Shown: positions 26,570 to 34,569 of the stretch, one piece after another
Layout of the letters: each line of letters starts with the position of its first letter
Numbering within the stretch: position 1 is the stretch's first letter
NCBI RefSeq assembly: GCF_000768675.1
Contig: NZ_AVPI01000001.1
Location: forward strand, 62,001-126,000
From: Knoellia flava TL1
Lineage (GTDB): Bacteria > Actinomycetota > Actinomycetes > Actinomycetales > Dermatophilaceae
Length of the DNA stretch: 64,000 bases
Direction: 5' to 3'
Notes under the pieces: model-generated
The model's database searches: none
What the model saw: the letters and a program-made list of their open reading frames with translations, nothing else
What the model was told of the DNA's origin: nothing
Made by a program: the position numbers and the translations under genes

Positions 26570-27388
26570 GTGGCGAGGACGAGACCGGTCGGTGTGGTCA
26601 CCCGCGGCACGACCAACCCCAACCGGCTGCGTCGCTGCGACCGCTGGCTCGCCGGACCGGCGTCGTGGCGGCTGCGCCGGTCGGTGGATCCGCCGGTCGT
26701 CGTCGACCTCGGCTACGGAGCCTCCCCCGTCACCGCCGTGGAGCTTCACGAGCGGCTGCGCCGGGTCCGGCCCGACGTCGAGGTCGTCGGCATCGAGATC
26801 GAGCCCGACCGGGTGGCCGCGGGCCGGGCGTTGGCGCGACCGGGACTCTCCTTCAGGCGCGGTGGGTTCGAGGTCCCGCTCGACGGCCGGTCCGCGACGG
26901 TCGTGCGCGCCTTCAACGTCCTGCGCCAGTACGACGAGGCCGAGGTCGCCGACGCGTGGGCGACGGTGAGCAGCCGCCTCACCCCCGACGGCCTGCTCGT
27001 CGACGGCACGTGCGACGAGCTGGGGCGGCTCTCGACGTGGGTGGCGGTCGAGCCCGGTGGACCGGTGAGCCTCACTCTCTCGTGGCACCTGCGCGGCCTC
27101 GAGACGCCCTCGGTCATCGCCGAGCGCCTGCCCAAGGCGCTCATCCACCGCAACGTGCCCGGCGAGGGGGTCCACGTCTGGCTCGCCGACGTCGACCGGC
27201 ACTGGGCGCGCAGCGCGAGCCACGCGGCATACGGGGTCCGTCAGCGGTTCCTCGCGACGGCGCAGGCGCTGCGCGACGCGGGCTGGCCGCTGCTCGACGG
27301 GCCCTCGCGGTGGCGGCTCGGCGAGCTCACCGTCGCGTGGGACGCCGTCGCGCCGGGGTCACGCCCCGCCGCTCACCAGGGGCCGTAG
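26570..27388 (+). CDS. Class I SAM-dependent methyltransferase
   Basis: A 272-residue protein with a Rossmann-type SAM motif VVVDLGYGASPVTAVEL at about residues 44-60 and VVGIEIEPDRVAAG after it, then TVVRAFNVLRQYDEAEV, the usual post-motif segment. The substrate is unknown; the proline-rich start (RTRPVGVVTRGTTNPNRLRRCDRWL) is typical of a conserved actinobacterial group near mshA. GTG 26570 fits the leaderless box. The last 16 bp overlap, tail to tail, with the DUF2516 gene. Confidence 0.8.
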   Translation: MARTRPVGVVTRGTTNPNRLRRCDRWLAGPASWRLRRSVDPPVVVDLGYGASPVTAVELHERLRRVRPDVEVVGIEIEPDRVAAGRALARPGLSFRRGGFEVPLDGRSATVVRAFNVLRQYDEAEVADAWATVSSRLTPDGLLVDGTCDELGRLSTWVAVEPGGPVSLTLSWHLRGLETPSVIAERLPKALIHRNVPGEGVHVWLADVDRHWARSASHAAYGVRQRFLATAQALRDAGWPLLDGPSRWRLGELTVAWDAVAPGSRPAAHQGP

Positions 27389-27696
27389 GGACCTTGGTGC
27401 GAGCCGGTCCCCCGGCCCTGCACGGTCTCGACGGCAGGGCGGACGTCGGCGAGGTAGACCCCCGCCGCGACGACGCCGAGGATGGCGAGGAGACCGAGGC
27501 CGCCCATCGAGACGAACCCCAGCAGCATGGCGACACCGGTGACCGCGAGCCAGAAGTTCTTCGTGCGCTTGCCGGCGGCGACGAAGGCGTCGGGCCGCGT
27601 CTTGAGCGCGTGGACGAAGGCGAACACCTCGAGGGCGAGGGCCGCGATGGTGAGCGCAAGAGTGACGTAGTACTGCGCCTCGCCGAGTCCGAACAT
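27373..27696 (-). CDS. DUF2516 membrane protein
   Basis: A 107-residue membrane protein with about three hydrophobic segments (YYVTLALTIAALALEVFAFV, FWLAVTGVAMLLGFV, LLAILGVVAAGVYLADV) and the conserved FVHALKTRPDAFVAAGKRTKNFWL. It matches the DUF2516 family (Rv0476 in M. tuberculosis, beside hbhA Rv0475), so the local order hbhA-DUF2516 is old. Function unknown. Its ATG 27696 fits a leaderless -10 at 27703. The 3' end overlaps the convergent methyltransferase gene by 16 bp. Confidence 0.85.
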   Translation of the reverse strand: MFGLGEAQYYVTLALTIAALALEVFAFVHALKTRPDAFVAAGKRTKNFWLAVTGVAMLLGFVSMGGLGLLAILGVVAAGVYLADVRPAVETVQGRGTGSHQGPYGPW

Positions 27697-27702
27697 GCGT
27701 GC

Positions 27703-27708
27703 AGCCTA
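27703..27708 (-). promoter_or_regulatory. -10 box of a leaderless promoter for the DUF2516 gene
   Basis: TAGGCT on the minus strand ends 6 nt before ATG 27696 and overlaps the last codon of dtd. Confidence 0.5.
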
Positions 27709-28140
27709 CGGCGAAGAGCTGTCGACCACGATGGTCACCGGGCCATCGGCGACGATCTCGATGTCCATGTGGGCTCCGAAGCGTCCGGTCTCGACGGTGA
27801 GCCCGCGATCGCGCAGCGCCGAGACCACCTGTGCGACGACGGGTTCGGCGACGTCGCCCGGAGCGGCGGCGTTCCACGAGGGGCGGCGGCCCTTGCGCGT
27901 GTCGGCGAGGAGGGTGAACTGGCTGACGACGAGCACGGGCGCCCCGGCATCGGTCACCGACCGCTCACCGTCGAGCAGGCGCAGGTCGGCGACCTTGCGG
28001 GCGATGAGCTCGACCTCGGCGGGACCGTCCTCGTGGCCGACGCCGACGAGCACGAAGAGCCCCGGCCCGGTGATCTCGCCGACGGTCTCGCCCTCAACGA
28101 CGACGGCGGCCCGCCGGACCCGCTGGATGACCGCGCGCAC
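27706..28140 (-). CDS. dtd: D-aminoacyl-tRNA deacylase
   Basis: A 144-residue enzyme that removes D-amino acids (and glycine from tRNA-Ala) from mischarged tRNA. It shows the family motif SQFTLLADTRKGRRPSWNAAA and the C-terminal GPVTIVVDS containing the Gly-Pro used for chiral proofreading. Full family length. The start GTG 28140 directly follows the asparaginase stop (TGAGTG), so both are likely in one transcript. The DTD call is firm; the role in this organism may be larger because D-amino acids seem to be made here (racemase at 42898). Confidence 0.93.
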   Translation of the reverse strand: MRAVIQRVRRAAVVVEGETVGEITGPGLFVLVGVGHEDGPAEVELIARKVADLRLLDGERSVTDAGAPVLVVSQFTLLADTRKGRRPSWNAAAPGDVAEPVVAQVVSALRDRGLTVETGRFGAHMDIEIVADGPVTIVVDSSSP

Positions 28141-29124
28141 TCAGATGCCCACGGCGACGACCGAGCCCACCGGCTCGCCGTGGCCGAGGATCGGCGCGTC
28201 CTCGAGGGCCCCGATCGCCCCGGACTCGATGCCGAGCCGGCGCATCACGGCCGCGAGGATGACCGTGCGGGCGCGCTGCCCACCATCGGCGACCTTGAGG
28301 GCGATGCCGCGACCGTCGGCCAGCCCGACGGCATACACCGCTTCGGCGCCGTCCTTCGCGATCGCGCCGGGGGTGCGCTGGATCAGGGTGGTGACGTCGC
28401 GCCGGGTGCCGCCGAGGAACTCGGGGTGGCTGCGGATCGCGTCGGCGACGCGCGCCTCGTCAGTGCCGGGGGCGGCACTCGCGATGCGGCCGAAGGCACG
28501 CGCGAGCCCCGCGAGCGAGACGGCCATGACGGGCGCGCCGCACCCGTCGACGGCGGTCGCCGCGACCCTTTCCCCCGTGAGCTCGGCGAGGGTGTCGTCG
28601 CACGCGCGCTGCAGCGGGTGGTCGCGGTCGAGGTATGCCGTGTGGTCCCAGCCGTTGGCGACGCACGTCGCGAGCATGCCCGAGTGCTTGCCCGAGCAGT
28701 TCTGGGCGAGCGACTCCTTGCCGTGGCCGGCGCGGATCCACTCGAGCCGCGCCTCGTCGTCGATCGGGTAGTCAGGGGTGTTCTGCAGGTCGCGCACCGT
28801 GAGGCCCGCGCCGTCGAGGATCTCGCGCACCGCGTCGAGGTGGAACGGCTCTCCCGAGTGGCTCGCGCAGACGAGGGCGAGGTGGTGCGGGGCGACGTCG
28901 AGCCCGTGGCGCACCATGGCCAGGGCCTGGACCGGCTTGTTGGACGAGCGCGGGAAGATCGGGTCGCTCGCGCTCCCGAGCTCGAGCTCGACCGAGCCGT
29001 CGGGGGCGGTCACGGCAACGCTTGCGCGGTGGGCGGACTCGACGACGCCGCCCCGGATCGCGTGCGCGAGGACCGGGGCGGCGTCGAGGGCGGCAGGGGT
29101 GGACTCGAGGTTCTGGGCGCTCAC
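28141..29124 (-). CDS. Asparaginase (Asparaginase_II family)
   Basis: A 327-residue protein. It matches the actinobacterial Asparaginase_II family (Pfam): DPIFPRSSNKPVQALAMV, ALVCASHSGE near residues 75-90, QNCSGKHSGML, and DGCGAPVMAVSLAGLARA. It hydrolyses asparagine to aspartate and ammonia, or a related amide. Start GTG 29124 fits a leaderless -10 (29132). Downstream dtd follows without gap. The supply of aspartate could matter for the racemase/ligase locus at 41-43 kb, a speculative link. Confidence 0.88.
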   Translation of the reverse strand: MSAQNLESTPAALDAAPVLAHAIRGGVVESAHRASVAVTAPDGSVELELGSASDPIFPRSSNKPVQALAMVRHGLDVAPHHLALVCASHSGEPFHLDAVREILDGAGLTVRDLQNTPDYPIDDEARLEWIRAGHGKESLAQNCSGKHSGMLATCVANGWDHTAYLDRDHPLQRACDDTLAELTGERVAATAVDGCGAPVMAVSLAGLARAFGRIASAAPGTDEARVADAIRSHPEFLGGTRRDVTTLIQRTPGAIAKDGAEAVYAVGLADGRGIALKVADGGQRARTVILAAVMRRLGIESGAIGALEDAPILGHGEPVGSVVAVGI

Positions 29125-29131
29125 ACCGCCC

Positions 29132-29137
29132 AGACTA
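29132..29137 (-). promoter_or_regulatory. -10 box of a leaderless asparaginase promoter
   Basis: TAGTCT on the minus strand ends 7 nt before GTG 29124. Confidence 0.5.
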
Positions 29138-29155
29138 GGTCCGCTCCCGAAGAGG

Positions 29156-29857
29156 TCAGTCGCCGACCTTCTCGGCGGCCTTCTCGGCAGCCTTGGTCGA
29201 GGTGGCGGCCGTCTTCTTGGCGGCGGTCGTCGTCGCCTTGGCGCGCGTCGTCGTCTTCTTGGCGGCCTTGGTCGCGGTCGTGCTCGTGCGCTTGGCGGCG
29301 GTGCGGGTGCGCTTGGCCGACGCCTTGATGTCGGTCGCGGCGACCTCAACGTCCTCACGCACGGTGTCGACGACGATCTCGGCGACGTGCGCGGCCTCCT
29401 GGCGGCCGGTGGTGAAGGTGGCCAGGGCCGAGGTGCGCACGTCGAGGACGGCCTTGCGGGCGGTGGTGACGGCGCCCTTGCCGAGCGAGAGGGTGACCTC
29501 GGCCTGCTCGACGAGGTCCTTCGTGGCCTTCTGGTTCTTGATGCGGGTGACGAGCTTCTCGCCGCGGACGGCGAGGTCCTCGTAGCCCTTGGTGACCTGG
29601 TCGAGGGTGGCGACACCCTGGTCGAGGGCCTTGGCCGGGAGGGCCTTGACGTCCTCGATGACGACGCCGGCGCGCTTGGTGAAGGCGGCGGGGGCGAGCT
29701 CGGCGCGAACCTTGTCGGCGCGGACGCGGGCGTCGGCGACGGCCTTGTCGGCGTTGACGCGGGCCTCACGGGCGCGCTCGACGGCGAGGTCGGTGACGCC
29801 GACGACGGCGAAGAGCGGGGTGGCGGGCTTGGTGTTCTTGGTGGTCGTGGTGGCCAT
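29156..29857 (-). CDS. hbhA: Heparin-binding hemagglutinin-like protein (HbhA-like)
   Basis: A 233-residue helical protein. The N-terminus is followed by long coiled-coil-type helices (LAVERAREARVNADKAVADARVR; DQGVATLDQVTKGYEDLAVRGEK). The last 70 residues are lysine/alanine/threonine-rich (KRTRTAAKRTSTTATKAAKK), as in HbhA, where the tail binds sulfated sugars and is methylated. HbhA also binds lipid and affects cell division in mycobacteria. The same neighbour pair, HTH gene then hbhA then DUF2516, occurs in mycobacteria. ATG 29857 has a GGAGG ribosome site. An adhesin role in this organism is not shown by sequence. Confidence 0.85.
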   Translation of the reverse strand: MATTTTKNTKPATPLFAVVGVTDLAVERAREARVNADKAVADARVRADKVRAELAPAAFTKRAGVVIEDVKALPAKALDQGVATLDQVTKGYEDLAVRGEKLVTRIKNQKATKDLVEQAEVTLSLGKGAVTTARKAVLDVRTSALATFTTGRQEAAHVAEIVVDTVREDVEVAATDIKASAKRTRTAAKRTSTTATKAAKKTTTRAKATTTAAKKTAATSTKAAEKAAEKVGD

Positions 29858-29904
29858 GTGTTCCTCCTGGGAAGGGACGGGTGCTGCTTCGGGCGGGCGG
29901 GGCG

Positions 29905-30273
29905 TCAGGGCGTGGTCTCGGAGCCGACGAAGGACTCGTAGACGTCGAGCAGGGTCGCCTTCTGACGGGCGGTGAGGGCGGGGTCGGCGGCGATGGCGTC
30001 CCGCACGGTGGGGGTGGTGGCCTCGGCGCCGTGGTGCTCGTCGAGGATTCCGGCCTTGACGTAGAGCGTCTCGGCCGACACCTCCAGACCCTTGGCCAGT
30101 TGCTGGAGGATCTCGGCGCTCGGGCGCTTGAGTCCCCGCTCGATCTGGCTCAGGTAGGGGTTGGAGATGCCTGCGAGCTCGGAGAGCTGACGCAGCGACA
30201 GACGGTGCGACAGACGCTGCTCGCGCAGGTAGTCGCCCAGTCCGGCGAGGTCGTTCAGCGGGTTCCGGCTCAT
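29905..30273 (-). CDS. XRE-family transcription regulator upstream of hbhA
   Basis: A 122-residue protein. The N-terminal helix-turn-helix: LGDYLREQRLSHRLSLRQLSEL, then AGISNPYLSQIERGLKRPS (recognition helix) and ILQQLAKGLEVS. The C-terminal part (about 75-122) has an acidic helix DPALTARQKATLLDVYESF. It corresponds to Rv0474 next to hbhA in mycobacteria and is probably an autoregulator and regulator of hbhA. ATG 30273 lies below an AT-rich block with TTGC/GCAA inverted repeats, a likely operator and promoter. Confidence 0.88.
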   Translation of the reverse strand: MSRNPLNDLAGLGDYLREQRLSHRLSLRQLSELAGISNPYLSQIERGLKRPSAEILQQLAKGLEVSAETLYVKAGILDEHHGAEATTPTVRDAIAADPALTARQKATLLDVYESFVGSETTP

Positions 30274-30279
30274 GCCCCC

Positions 30280-30312
30280 ATTGTGCTTGCTTTAGTTAGC
30301 ATTTTGCAAACC
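30280..30312 (-). promoter_or_regulatory. AT-rich promoter/operator block of the XRE-hbhA unit
   Basis: Minus strand reads TTTGCAAAATGCTAACTAAAG then CAAGCAC. The TTGC ... GCAA inverted repeat and the AT-richness stand out in GC-rich DNA. It lies just before the XRE start, so autoregulation is likely. Confidence 0.5.
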
Positions 30313-30353
30313 GTGGCTAGCGTGACGTCCGCCACGCACTTCTGGTGCGCATC

Positions 30354-30398
30354 CGGCATACGGACTGATGTATGCCGCGTACTTCAGTCCGGCATAAT
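30354..30398 (+). promoter_or_regulatory. Three overlapping hairpins and a weak leaderless -10 box before the DUF4395 gene
   Basis: CGGCATAC (30354) pairs with GTATGCCG (30370); GGACTGA (30362) pairs with TCAGTCC (30384); TATGCCG (30371) pairs with CGGCATA (30390). These exclude one another. CATAAT (30393-30398) ends 8 nt before ATG 30407. Confidence 0.5.
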
Positions 30399-30406
30399 CT
30401 CGCGTT

Positions 30407-30928
30407 ATGTCCGTGCGCGAGCTCCTCGTCTTCCCCAACCCGGTGAACGAGAAGGCTGCCCGGGTCGTCGCGTCCGGGGTCGTCGTCCTCGCCGGGCTCA
30501 CGCTCGCCACCCAGTGGTGGTGGCTGGCCGTCGTCCTCGCAGCCGGTTTCGCGCTGCGGGTGGCCGGTGGGCCGAGGTTCAGCCCTCTCGGGAGGCTCGC
30601 CGTGCACGTCGTCGCGCCCCGGTTCGGGCGCCCCCGGTGGGTGCCCGGCCCGCCCAAGCGCTTCGCCCAGACCGTCGGCCTCCTGACGAGCTCGGCGGCG
30701 GCGGTGGCCGCCCTCACGTTCGGCGCGACGACCGTGGCGACGGTGCTGCTCGGCGTGCTCGTCGTCTTCGCGACGCTCGAGGCCGCGGTCGGGTTCTGTG
30801 CCGGGTGCTGGGCGTTCGGCCGGCTCATGCGGCTCGGTGTCATCCCCGAGGAGACCTGCGCCGCCTGCAACGACCTCACCCTGCGCCGACCGGAGAGCGA
30901 GCGCGCAGACGCCACCCAGCCCGCCTGA
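30407..30928 (+). CDS. DUF4395 membrane protein
   Basis: A 173-residue membrane protein with about four helices (ARVVASGVVVLAGLTLATQWWWLAVVLAAG, then a loop, TVGLLTSSAAAVAALTFG and VLLGVLVVFATLEAAVGFCAGC). It matches DUF4395: the N-terminal FPNPVNEKAARV, GPPKRFAQTVG, and GFCAGCWAFG with CxxC-like cysteines followed by EETCAACND. These cysteines suggest thiol chemistry or a metal, by inference. In relatives the family lies next to thioredoxin-like genes; none is adjacent here. No ribosome site; leaderless start likely. It ends at a 73-bp palindrome. Confidence 0.82.
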   Translation: MSVRELLVFPNPVNEKAARVVASGVVVLAGLTLATQWWWLAVVLAAGFALRVAGGPRFSPLGRLAVHVVAPRFGRPRWVPGPPKRFAQTVGLLTSSAAAVAALTFGATTVATVLLGVLVVFATLEAAVGFCAGCWAFGRLMRLGVIPEETCAACNDLTLRRPESERADATQPA

Positions 30929-30940
30929 CCGCAACCCCCT

Positions 30941-31013
30941 CGCGACTTATTGCGAAAGGGCGACACTTTCGGGGCCGAAACAGGGCCTCAAGTGTCGCCT
31001 TTTCGCAATAAGT
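30941..31013. repeat. 73-bp palindrome, family A copy 2
   Basis: Starts CGACTTATTGCGAAAGG and ends TTTTCGCAATAAGTCG, the same subgroup as the copy at 8488. Located between the converging DUF4395 and BKACE genes. Confidence 0.85.
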
Positions 31014-31061
31014 CGGGGCGGGTGAGGTGCGCGCGACCCGCCGCGTGAGGGCCAGCGCGTG

Positions 31062-31901
31062 TCAGCGGCGCTTGATGCCGAGGAGCTCGCGGGCCTGCGT
31101 CGTCGTCATCGGCGGGCGCTGCATCGTCGTCGCGAGCTCGGCGGCCCGGGCCACGAGCTCGGAGTTGTGCTCCACCTGCTGGCCGCGGGCGAAGACGACG
31201 TTGTCCTCCATGCCCACCCGGAGGTGGCCGCCGGCCGAGAGTGCGGCCGCGAGGACGGGGAGGTGGGTGCGCCCGATGCCCGTCGCCGACCACGACGTCA
31301 CCTCCTCGGGCAGCATCGCGACGCCGGCGAGCAGCGCCGCGGCCGTGCCGGGCATCGCACCGGGCACGCCGAGGACGAAGTCGACGTGCACCTTGCCGCC
31401 GAACGGGAGCCCGTGGGTGTCGAGCAGGCGCCGCAGCGCGTGGACGTGGCCCAGCTCGAAGAGCTCGAACTCGGGCACGACCTCGCGCTCCTGCGCCTGG
31501 ACGTAGAGGTCGGACATGAACCCCCACGGGTTGAGGAAGACGTCGTCGCCGAAGTTCGTCGTGCCGCAGGTGAGGCTGCACGAGTCCGGCTCGGCGTCGA
31601 GCACCGTCAGCCGCTGCTCGAGCGGGTCGTGCACGGAGCCGCCGGTCGAGAGCTGGACGACGAGGTCGGTCTCGGAACGGATGGCCTCGACCGCCGCCCT
31701 GAGCCTGCCGCCGTCGAGGGTCGGCCGGTGCTCGCCGTCGCGGATGTGCAGGTGGATGAGGGCGGCGCCCGCGGCCTCGCAGGTCCGCGCCGTCTCGACG
31801 AGCTCGTCGAGAGTCGTCGGCAGCTGCGGCAGGTCGGCCTTCGCGTGCTCGGCGCCGGTGGGCGCGACGGTGATGAGGGTCGCGGACGATGCGGGAGCCA
31901 T
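31062..31901 (-). CDS. BKACE-family beta-keto acid cleavage enzyme
   Basis: A 279-residue TIM-barrel enzyme of the 3-keto-5-aminohexanoate cleavage (BKACE) family. It shows PTGAEHAKADLP at the start, GAALIHLHIRD (metal-binding HxH), LVVQLSTGGS, FGDDVFLNPWG and GGHLRVGMEDNV near the end. The family condenses a beta-keto acid with acetyl-CoA and splits it into a CoA ester and acetoacetate, with Zn2+. The substrate varies within the family. ATG 31901 gives the typical length; a near-match -10 (CACACT) lies 7 nt upstream. It faces the palindrome at 30941. Confidence 0.87.
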   Translation of the reverse strand: MAPASSATLITVAPTGAEHAKADLPQLPTTLDELVETARTCEAAGAALIHLHIRDGEHRPTLDGGRLRAAVEAIRSETDLVVQLSTGGSVHDPLEQRLTVLDAEPDSCSLTCGTTNFGDDVFLNPWGFMSDLYVQAQEREVVPEFELFELGHVHALRRLLDTHGLPFGGKVHVDFVLGVPGAMPGTAAALLAGVAMLPEEVTSWSATGIGRTHLPVLAAALSAGGHLRVGMEDNVVFARGQQVEHNSELVARAAELATTMQRPPMTTTQARELLGIKRR

Positions 31902-31963
31902 GCGCGCCAGTGTGTCAGGCGACCCGTGCGTCACCGCCACGGGACCGAAAGATCCTGCGGCGG

Positions 31964-33007
31964 TCAGGGGGCGACGATGACGGTTTGGGCGCCTGCGACG
32001 GTCCCGGCGACAAGATCGGCGTCCACGGGGGTGTTGCGCTTGACGACGGCGAGGGCGATCGGACCCTCCTCGTGGTGGCGTGCGACGGTCGTGAGCCGAC
32101 CGACGACCCGGCCGTCGAGCGAGAGCTCGGCGCCTGCCTCGGGGAGGACGTGACCGGACCCGTCGAGGTGGAGGAACACGATCCGACGCGGTGGACGCCC
32201 GAGGTTGTGCACGCGAGCGATGGTCTCCTGGCCGCGGTAGCAGCCCTTGTGCAGGTGGACCGCCGTGCGCAGCCAGTCGACCTCGTGGGCGATCGTCCGG
32301 TGGTCGGTCTCGAGGCCGAGACGAGGACGCCACGCGGCCACGCGCAGCGCCTCGGCGGCCCACGTGCCGGCGAGCGGCCGGTCGCCGACGGCGGACTCGA
32401 GGTCCGCGCGCGCGACGATGAGCTCCCGCCAGCGACGCGCCTCACCCGGGTGCCCCTTCTCAGGCCCGTATGCCGCGGTGTCGCCGACGAGGGCCGGCCA
32501 CGGGTCGACCCACGCGAGGGGCTCACCCTCGGCACTGGCGGCCGACAGCGGCTCGCCGAGGACGGCATACGAGGCAGTGACGTCGGCGACATCGACGCGG
32601 AGCATGAAGCGCATCGAGTCGAGCCAGGCAGCGAGCGCCGGGGCGGTGCCGGGTTCGACGGTGAGCCACGTCGTCTCGCCGTCGTCGACGACGTGGAGGG
32701 CGTGCTCGACGTGGCCCTTGGGCGAGAGGACGAGCGACTCGGCACCCACGCGCGGCGCGAGTCCGGTGAGGTGCTGCGAGGTGATCGAGTGCAGCCACGA
32801 GAGGCGGTCCGGTCCGGTGACCGTGACGACCCCGCGGTGGGACAGGTCGACGACAGCGAGGCCCTCCTCGAGGAGGCGCTGCTCGCGCCCGGGGTCGCCG
32901 TAGTGCGCGGCCACACCGGCGTCGAGCCCCTCACCCGCGACCGCGCCGGGGCGGGAGAGGAGCGGGGAGGACGGTGCAGCGGCCGGAGCCGTGGTGGTGT
33001 CGGTCAT
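31964..33007 (-). CDS. ygfZ: Folate-binding YgfZ-like Fe-S assembly/repair protein
   Basis: A 347-residue protein with glycine cleavage T-protein fold. It has the YgfZ signature KGCYRGQETIAR near residue 258 and, earlier, VVDLSHRGVVTVTGPDRLSWLHSITSQ. YgfZ uses folate and helps maintain some Fe-S enzymes under oxidative stress. The ATG at 33007 overlaps the fur stop (ATGA), so the protein is translationally coupled to the metal regulator. The N-terminal 30 residues are a Pro/Ala-rich extension. Complete length. Confidence 0.9.
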   Translation of the reverse strand: MTDTTTAPAAAPSSPLLSRPGAVAGEGLDAGVAAHYGDPGREQRLLEEGLAVVDLSHRGVVTVTGPDRLSWLHSITSQHLTGLAPRVGAESLVLSPKGHVEHALHVVDDGETTWLTVEPGTAPALAAWLDSMRFMLRVDVADVTASYAVLGEPLSAASAEGEPLAWVDPWPALVGDTAAYGPEKGHPGEARRWRELIVARADLESAVGDRPLAGTWAAEALRVAAWRPRLGLETDHRTIAHEVDWLRTAVHLHKGCYRGQETIARVHNLGRPPRRIVFLHLDGSGHVLPEAGAELSLDGRVVGRLTTVARHHEEGPIALAVVKRNTPVDADLVAGTVAGAQTVIVAP

Positions 33008-33423
33008 GTCTGCTTCCTGCAGTCGCGGCAGAGTCCGTGGATCGCCGCGTGCGTGACGTCGGCCTCGAACCCCAGAGAACGGTCGAGCCGCTCGACGAAT
33101 TCCTCGGCGACGTCGACGGGCGCCTCGCCCACCGACCCGCACCCACGGCACACGACGTGGACGTGGGTCGCGTGGGAGGTGAGGTGGTAGCTCGGGACGC
33201 GGTGGTCGACGTGCGTGTGGCTCACGAGGCCGAGGTCCGAGAGGGCGTCGAGCGAGCGGTAGACGGTCGAGAGCGCCATCGGCGACCCGCCTCGCGCGGA
33301 GACGGCGTCGACGATCTGCTCGGGCGTGGCGTGGCCGAGGGACTCGACGGCGTCGAGCACCTGCTGGCGCTGCGGGGTGAGCCGCCGCCCGGCGGCCCGC
33401 AGACGCGTGCCCAGATCGCTCAC
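33004..33423 (-). CDS. Fur-family metal-dependent repressor
   Basis: A 139-residue repressor. The winged helix shows RRLTPQRQQVLDAVESLGHATPEQIV, recognition part ALSTVYRSLDAL, and the metal-site region HTHVDHRVPSYH, followed by structural zinc CRGCG and CRDC. Fur-family members sense Fe, Zn, Ni or peroxide; the exact metal cannot be read from this. The start GTG 33423 is fixed by a leaderless -10 box (TACATT) 6 nt upstream. Stop overlaps the ygfZ start. The divergent LCP gene shares the 58-bp control region. Confidence 0.9.
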   Translation of the reverse strand: MSDLGTRLRAAGRRLTPQRQQVLDAVESLGHATPEQIVDAVSARGGSPMALSTVYRSLDALSDLGLVSHTHVDHRVPSYHLTSHATHVHVVCRGCGSVGEAPVDVAEEFVERLDRSLGFEADVTHAAIHGLCRDCRKQT

Positions 33424-33429
33424 CACACC

Positions 33430-33474
33430 AATGTATGCCGGTCGCCGGTGGCCGCCGAAGTGCCCACCTACACT
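33430..33474. promoter_or_regulatory. Divergent leaderless promoters for fur and the LCP gene
   Basis: TACATT (33430-33435, minus) lies 6 nt before fur GTG 33423 and overlaps a GTATGCCG copy. TACACT (33469-33474, plus) lies 7 nt before the LCP GTG 33482. Confidence 0.55.
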
Positions 33475-33481
33475 GGGCCGG

Positions 33482-34513
33482 GTGCTGGAGGAGTTCGAGA
33501 CCGACGAGAACCAGACCGCCCGTCGCGAGGGGAAGAGGCCGCGGTGGGGCCGGCGCCTGCTCCTCTTCGTCGCGTCGTTCCTCGCACTCTGCCTCGTCGC
33601 GGTGGGCGGCTTCGTCGTCTTCCTCGACCGCAAGGCGTCCAGCAACATCAGCCAGGAGGACCTGCTGCCGCCGGCCGCCGCAGCGCCCTCCGCGACGCTG
33701 CCCGACGGCTCGGTCGTCGAGCTGCCGAAGGATGCCGGGCAGAACTATCTGCTCATCGGGTCGGACGCCAGGCCCGGCGAGACCGCGAGCCGCTCCGACG
33801 TCATCGTGCTCGTCCACGTGCCCGAGGACAAGCAGTCGGTCCAGCTCATCCACTTCCCGCGAGACCTCTACGTCGCGATCCCGGGTCGTGGCAAGAACAA
33901 GATCAACGCGGCCTACGCCTTCGGTGGCGCACCCCTGCTCGTGAGCACCCTCCAGAATTTGCTCGGCGTGAGGATCGACCACGTCGCCAAGACCGACTTC
34001 GAGGGCTTCAAGCGGATGACGGACGCCGTGGGCGGGGTCCGGGTCTATGCCGAGGAGGCCAGCGACGAGGGCAGCTTCCAGGTGCGCGAGGGCTGGAACG
34101 ACTTCAACGGCGAGCAGGCGCTCGCCTTCGTGCGCGAGCGCTACAGCCTCTCCGAGGGCGACATCTCGCGCGGCCGGCGCCAGCAGGCGTTCATCAAGGC
34201 GCTGATGATCAAGACGCTCACGCCCTCGGTCATCGCCAACCCGGTCACCCTCACGAGGTTCGTCGATGCCGCGACGAGCAACCTCGTCGTCGACAAGGGG
34301 CTCGACGTCGGCGTCATGCGCGGCGAGGCGATCGGGCTGCGCAACATCCGCGGCGACGACATCGTCTTCATCACCGCGCCCTTCACGGGCTTCGGCACCG
34401 CTCCGGACGGCGGCTCCATCGAGATCGTCGACGAGGCGAGCATGGCGGCCCTGGGCAAGGCGCTGCGCACCGACACGATGGACGAGTACGGCGACGTCAC
34501 CGTCACCCCGTGA
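33482..34513 (+). CDS. LytR-CpsA-Psr family wall polymer transferase
   Basis: A 343-residue membrane-anchored enzyme. Cytosolic N-terminus, a single helix (LLLFVASFLALCLVAVGGFVVFL), then the LCP domain: GQNYLLIGSDAR, SRSDVIVLVHVP (metal and phosphate contacts), LIHFPRDLYV, INAAYAFGG and LAFVRERYSLSEGDISRGRRQQAF. LCP proteins transfer teichoic acid, arabinogalactan or similar polymers from lipid carriers to peptidoglycan. GTG 33482 is supported by the leaderless box. The polymer is not known. It ends near a short family A-like hairpin. Confidence 0.9.
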   Translation: MLEEFETDENQTARREGKRPRWGRRLLLFVASFLALCLVAVGGFVVFLDRKASSNISQEDLLPPAAAAPSATLPDGSVVELPKDAGQNYLLIGSDARPGETASRSDVIVLVHVPEDKQSVQLIHFPRDLYVAIPGRGKNKINAAYAFGGAPLLVSTLQNLLGVRIDHVAKTDFEGFKRMTDAVGGVRVYAEEASDEGSFQVREGWNDFNGEQALAFVRERYSLSEGDISRGRRQQAFIKALMIKTLTPSVIANPVTLTRFVDAATSNLVVDKGLDVGVMRGEAIGLRNIRGDDIVFITAPFTGFGTAPDGGSIEIVDEASMAALGKALRTDTMDEYGDVTVTP

Positions 34514-34526
34514 CCCGATGGATCCC

Positions 34527-34556
34527 CGACTGATTGCCCAAACGCGACATCAGTCG
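34527..34556. repeat. Short family A-related hairpin (30 bp)
   Basis: CGACTGAT pairs with ATCAGTCG around TGCCCAAACGCGAC. The left 10 bases resemble the start of the 73-bp palindromes. Located between the converging LCP and nitrobindin genes. Confidence 0.6.
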
Positions 34557-34569
34557 CCGGGGATGAGGC

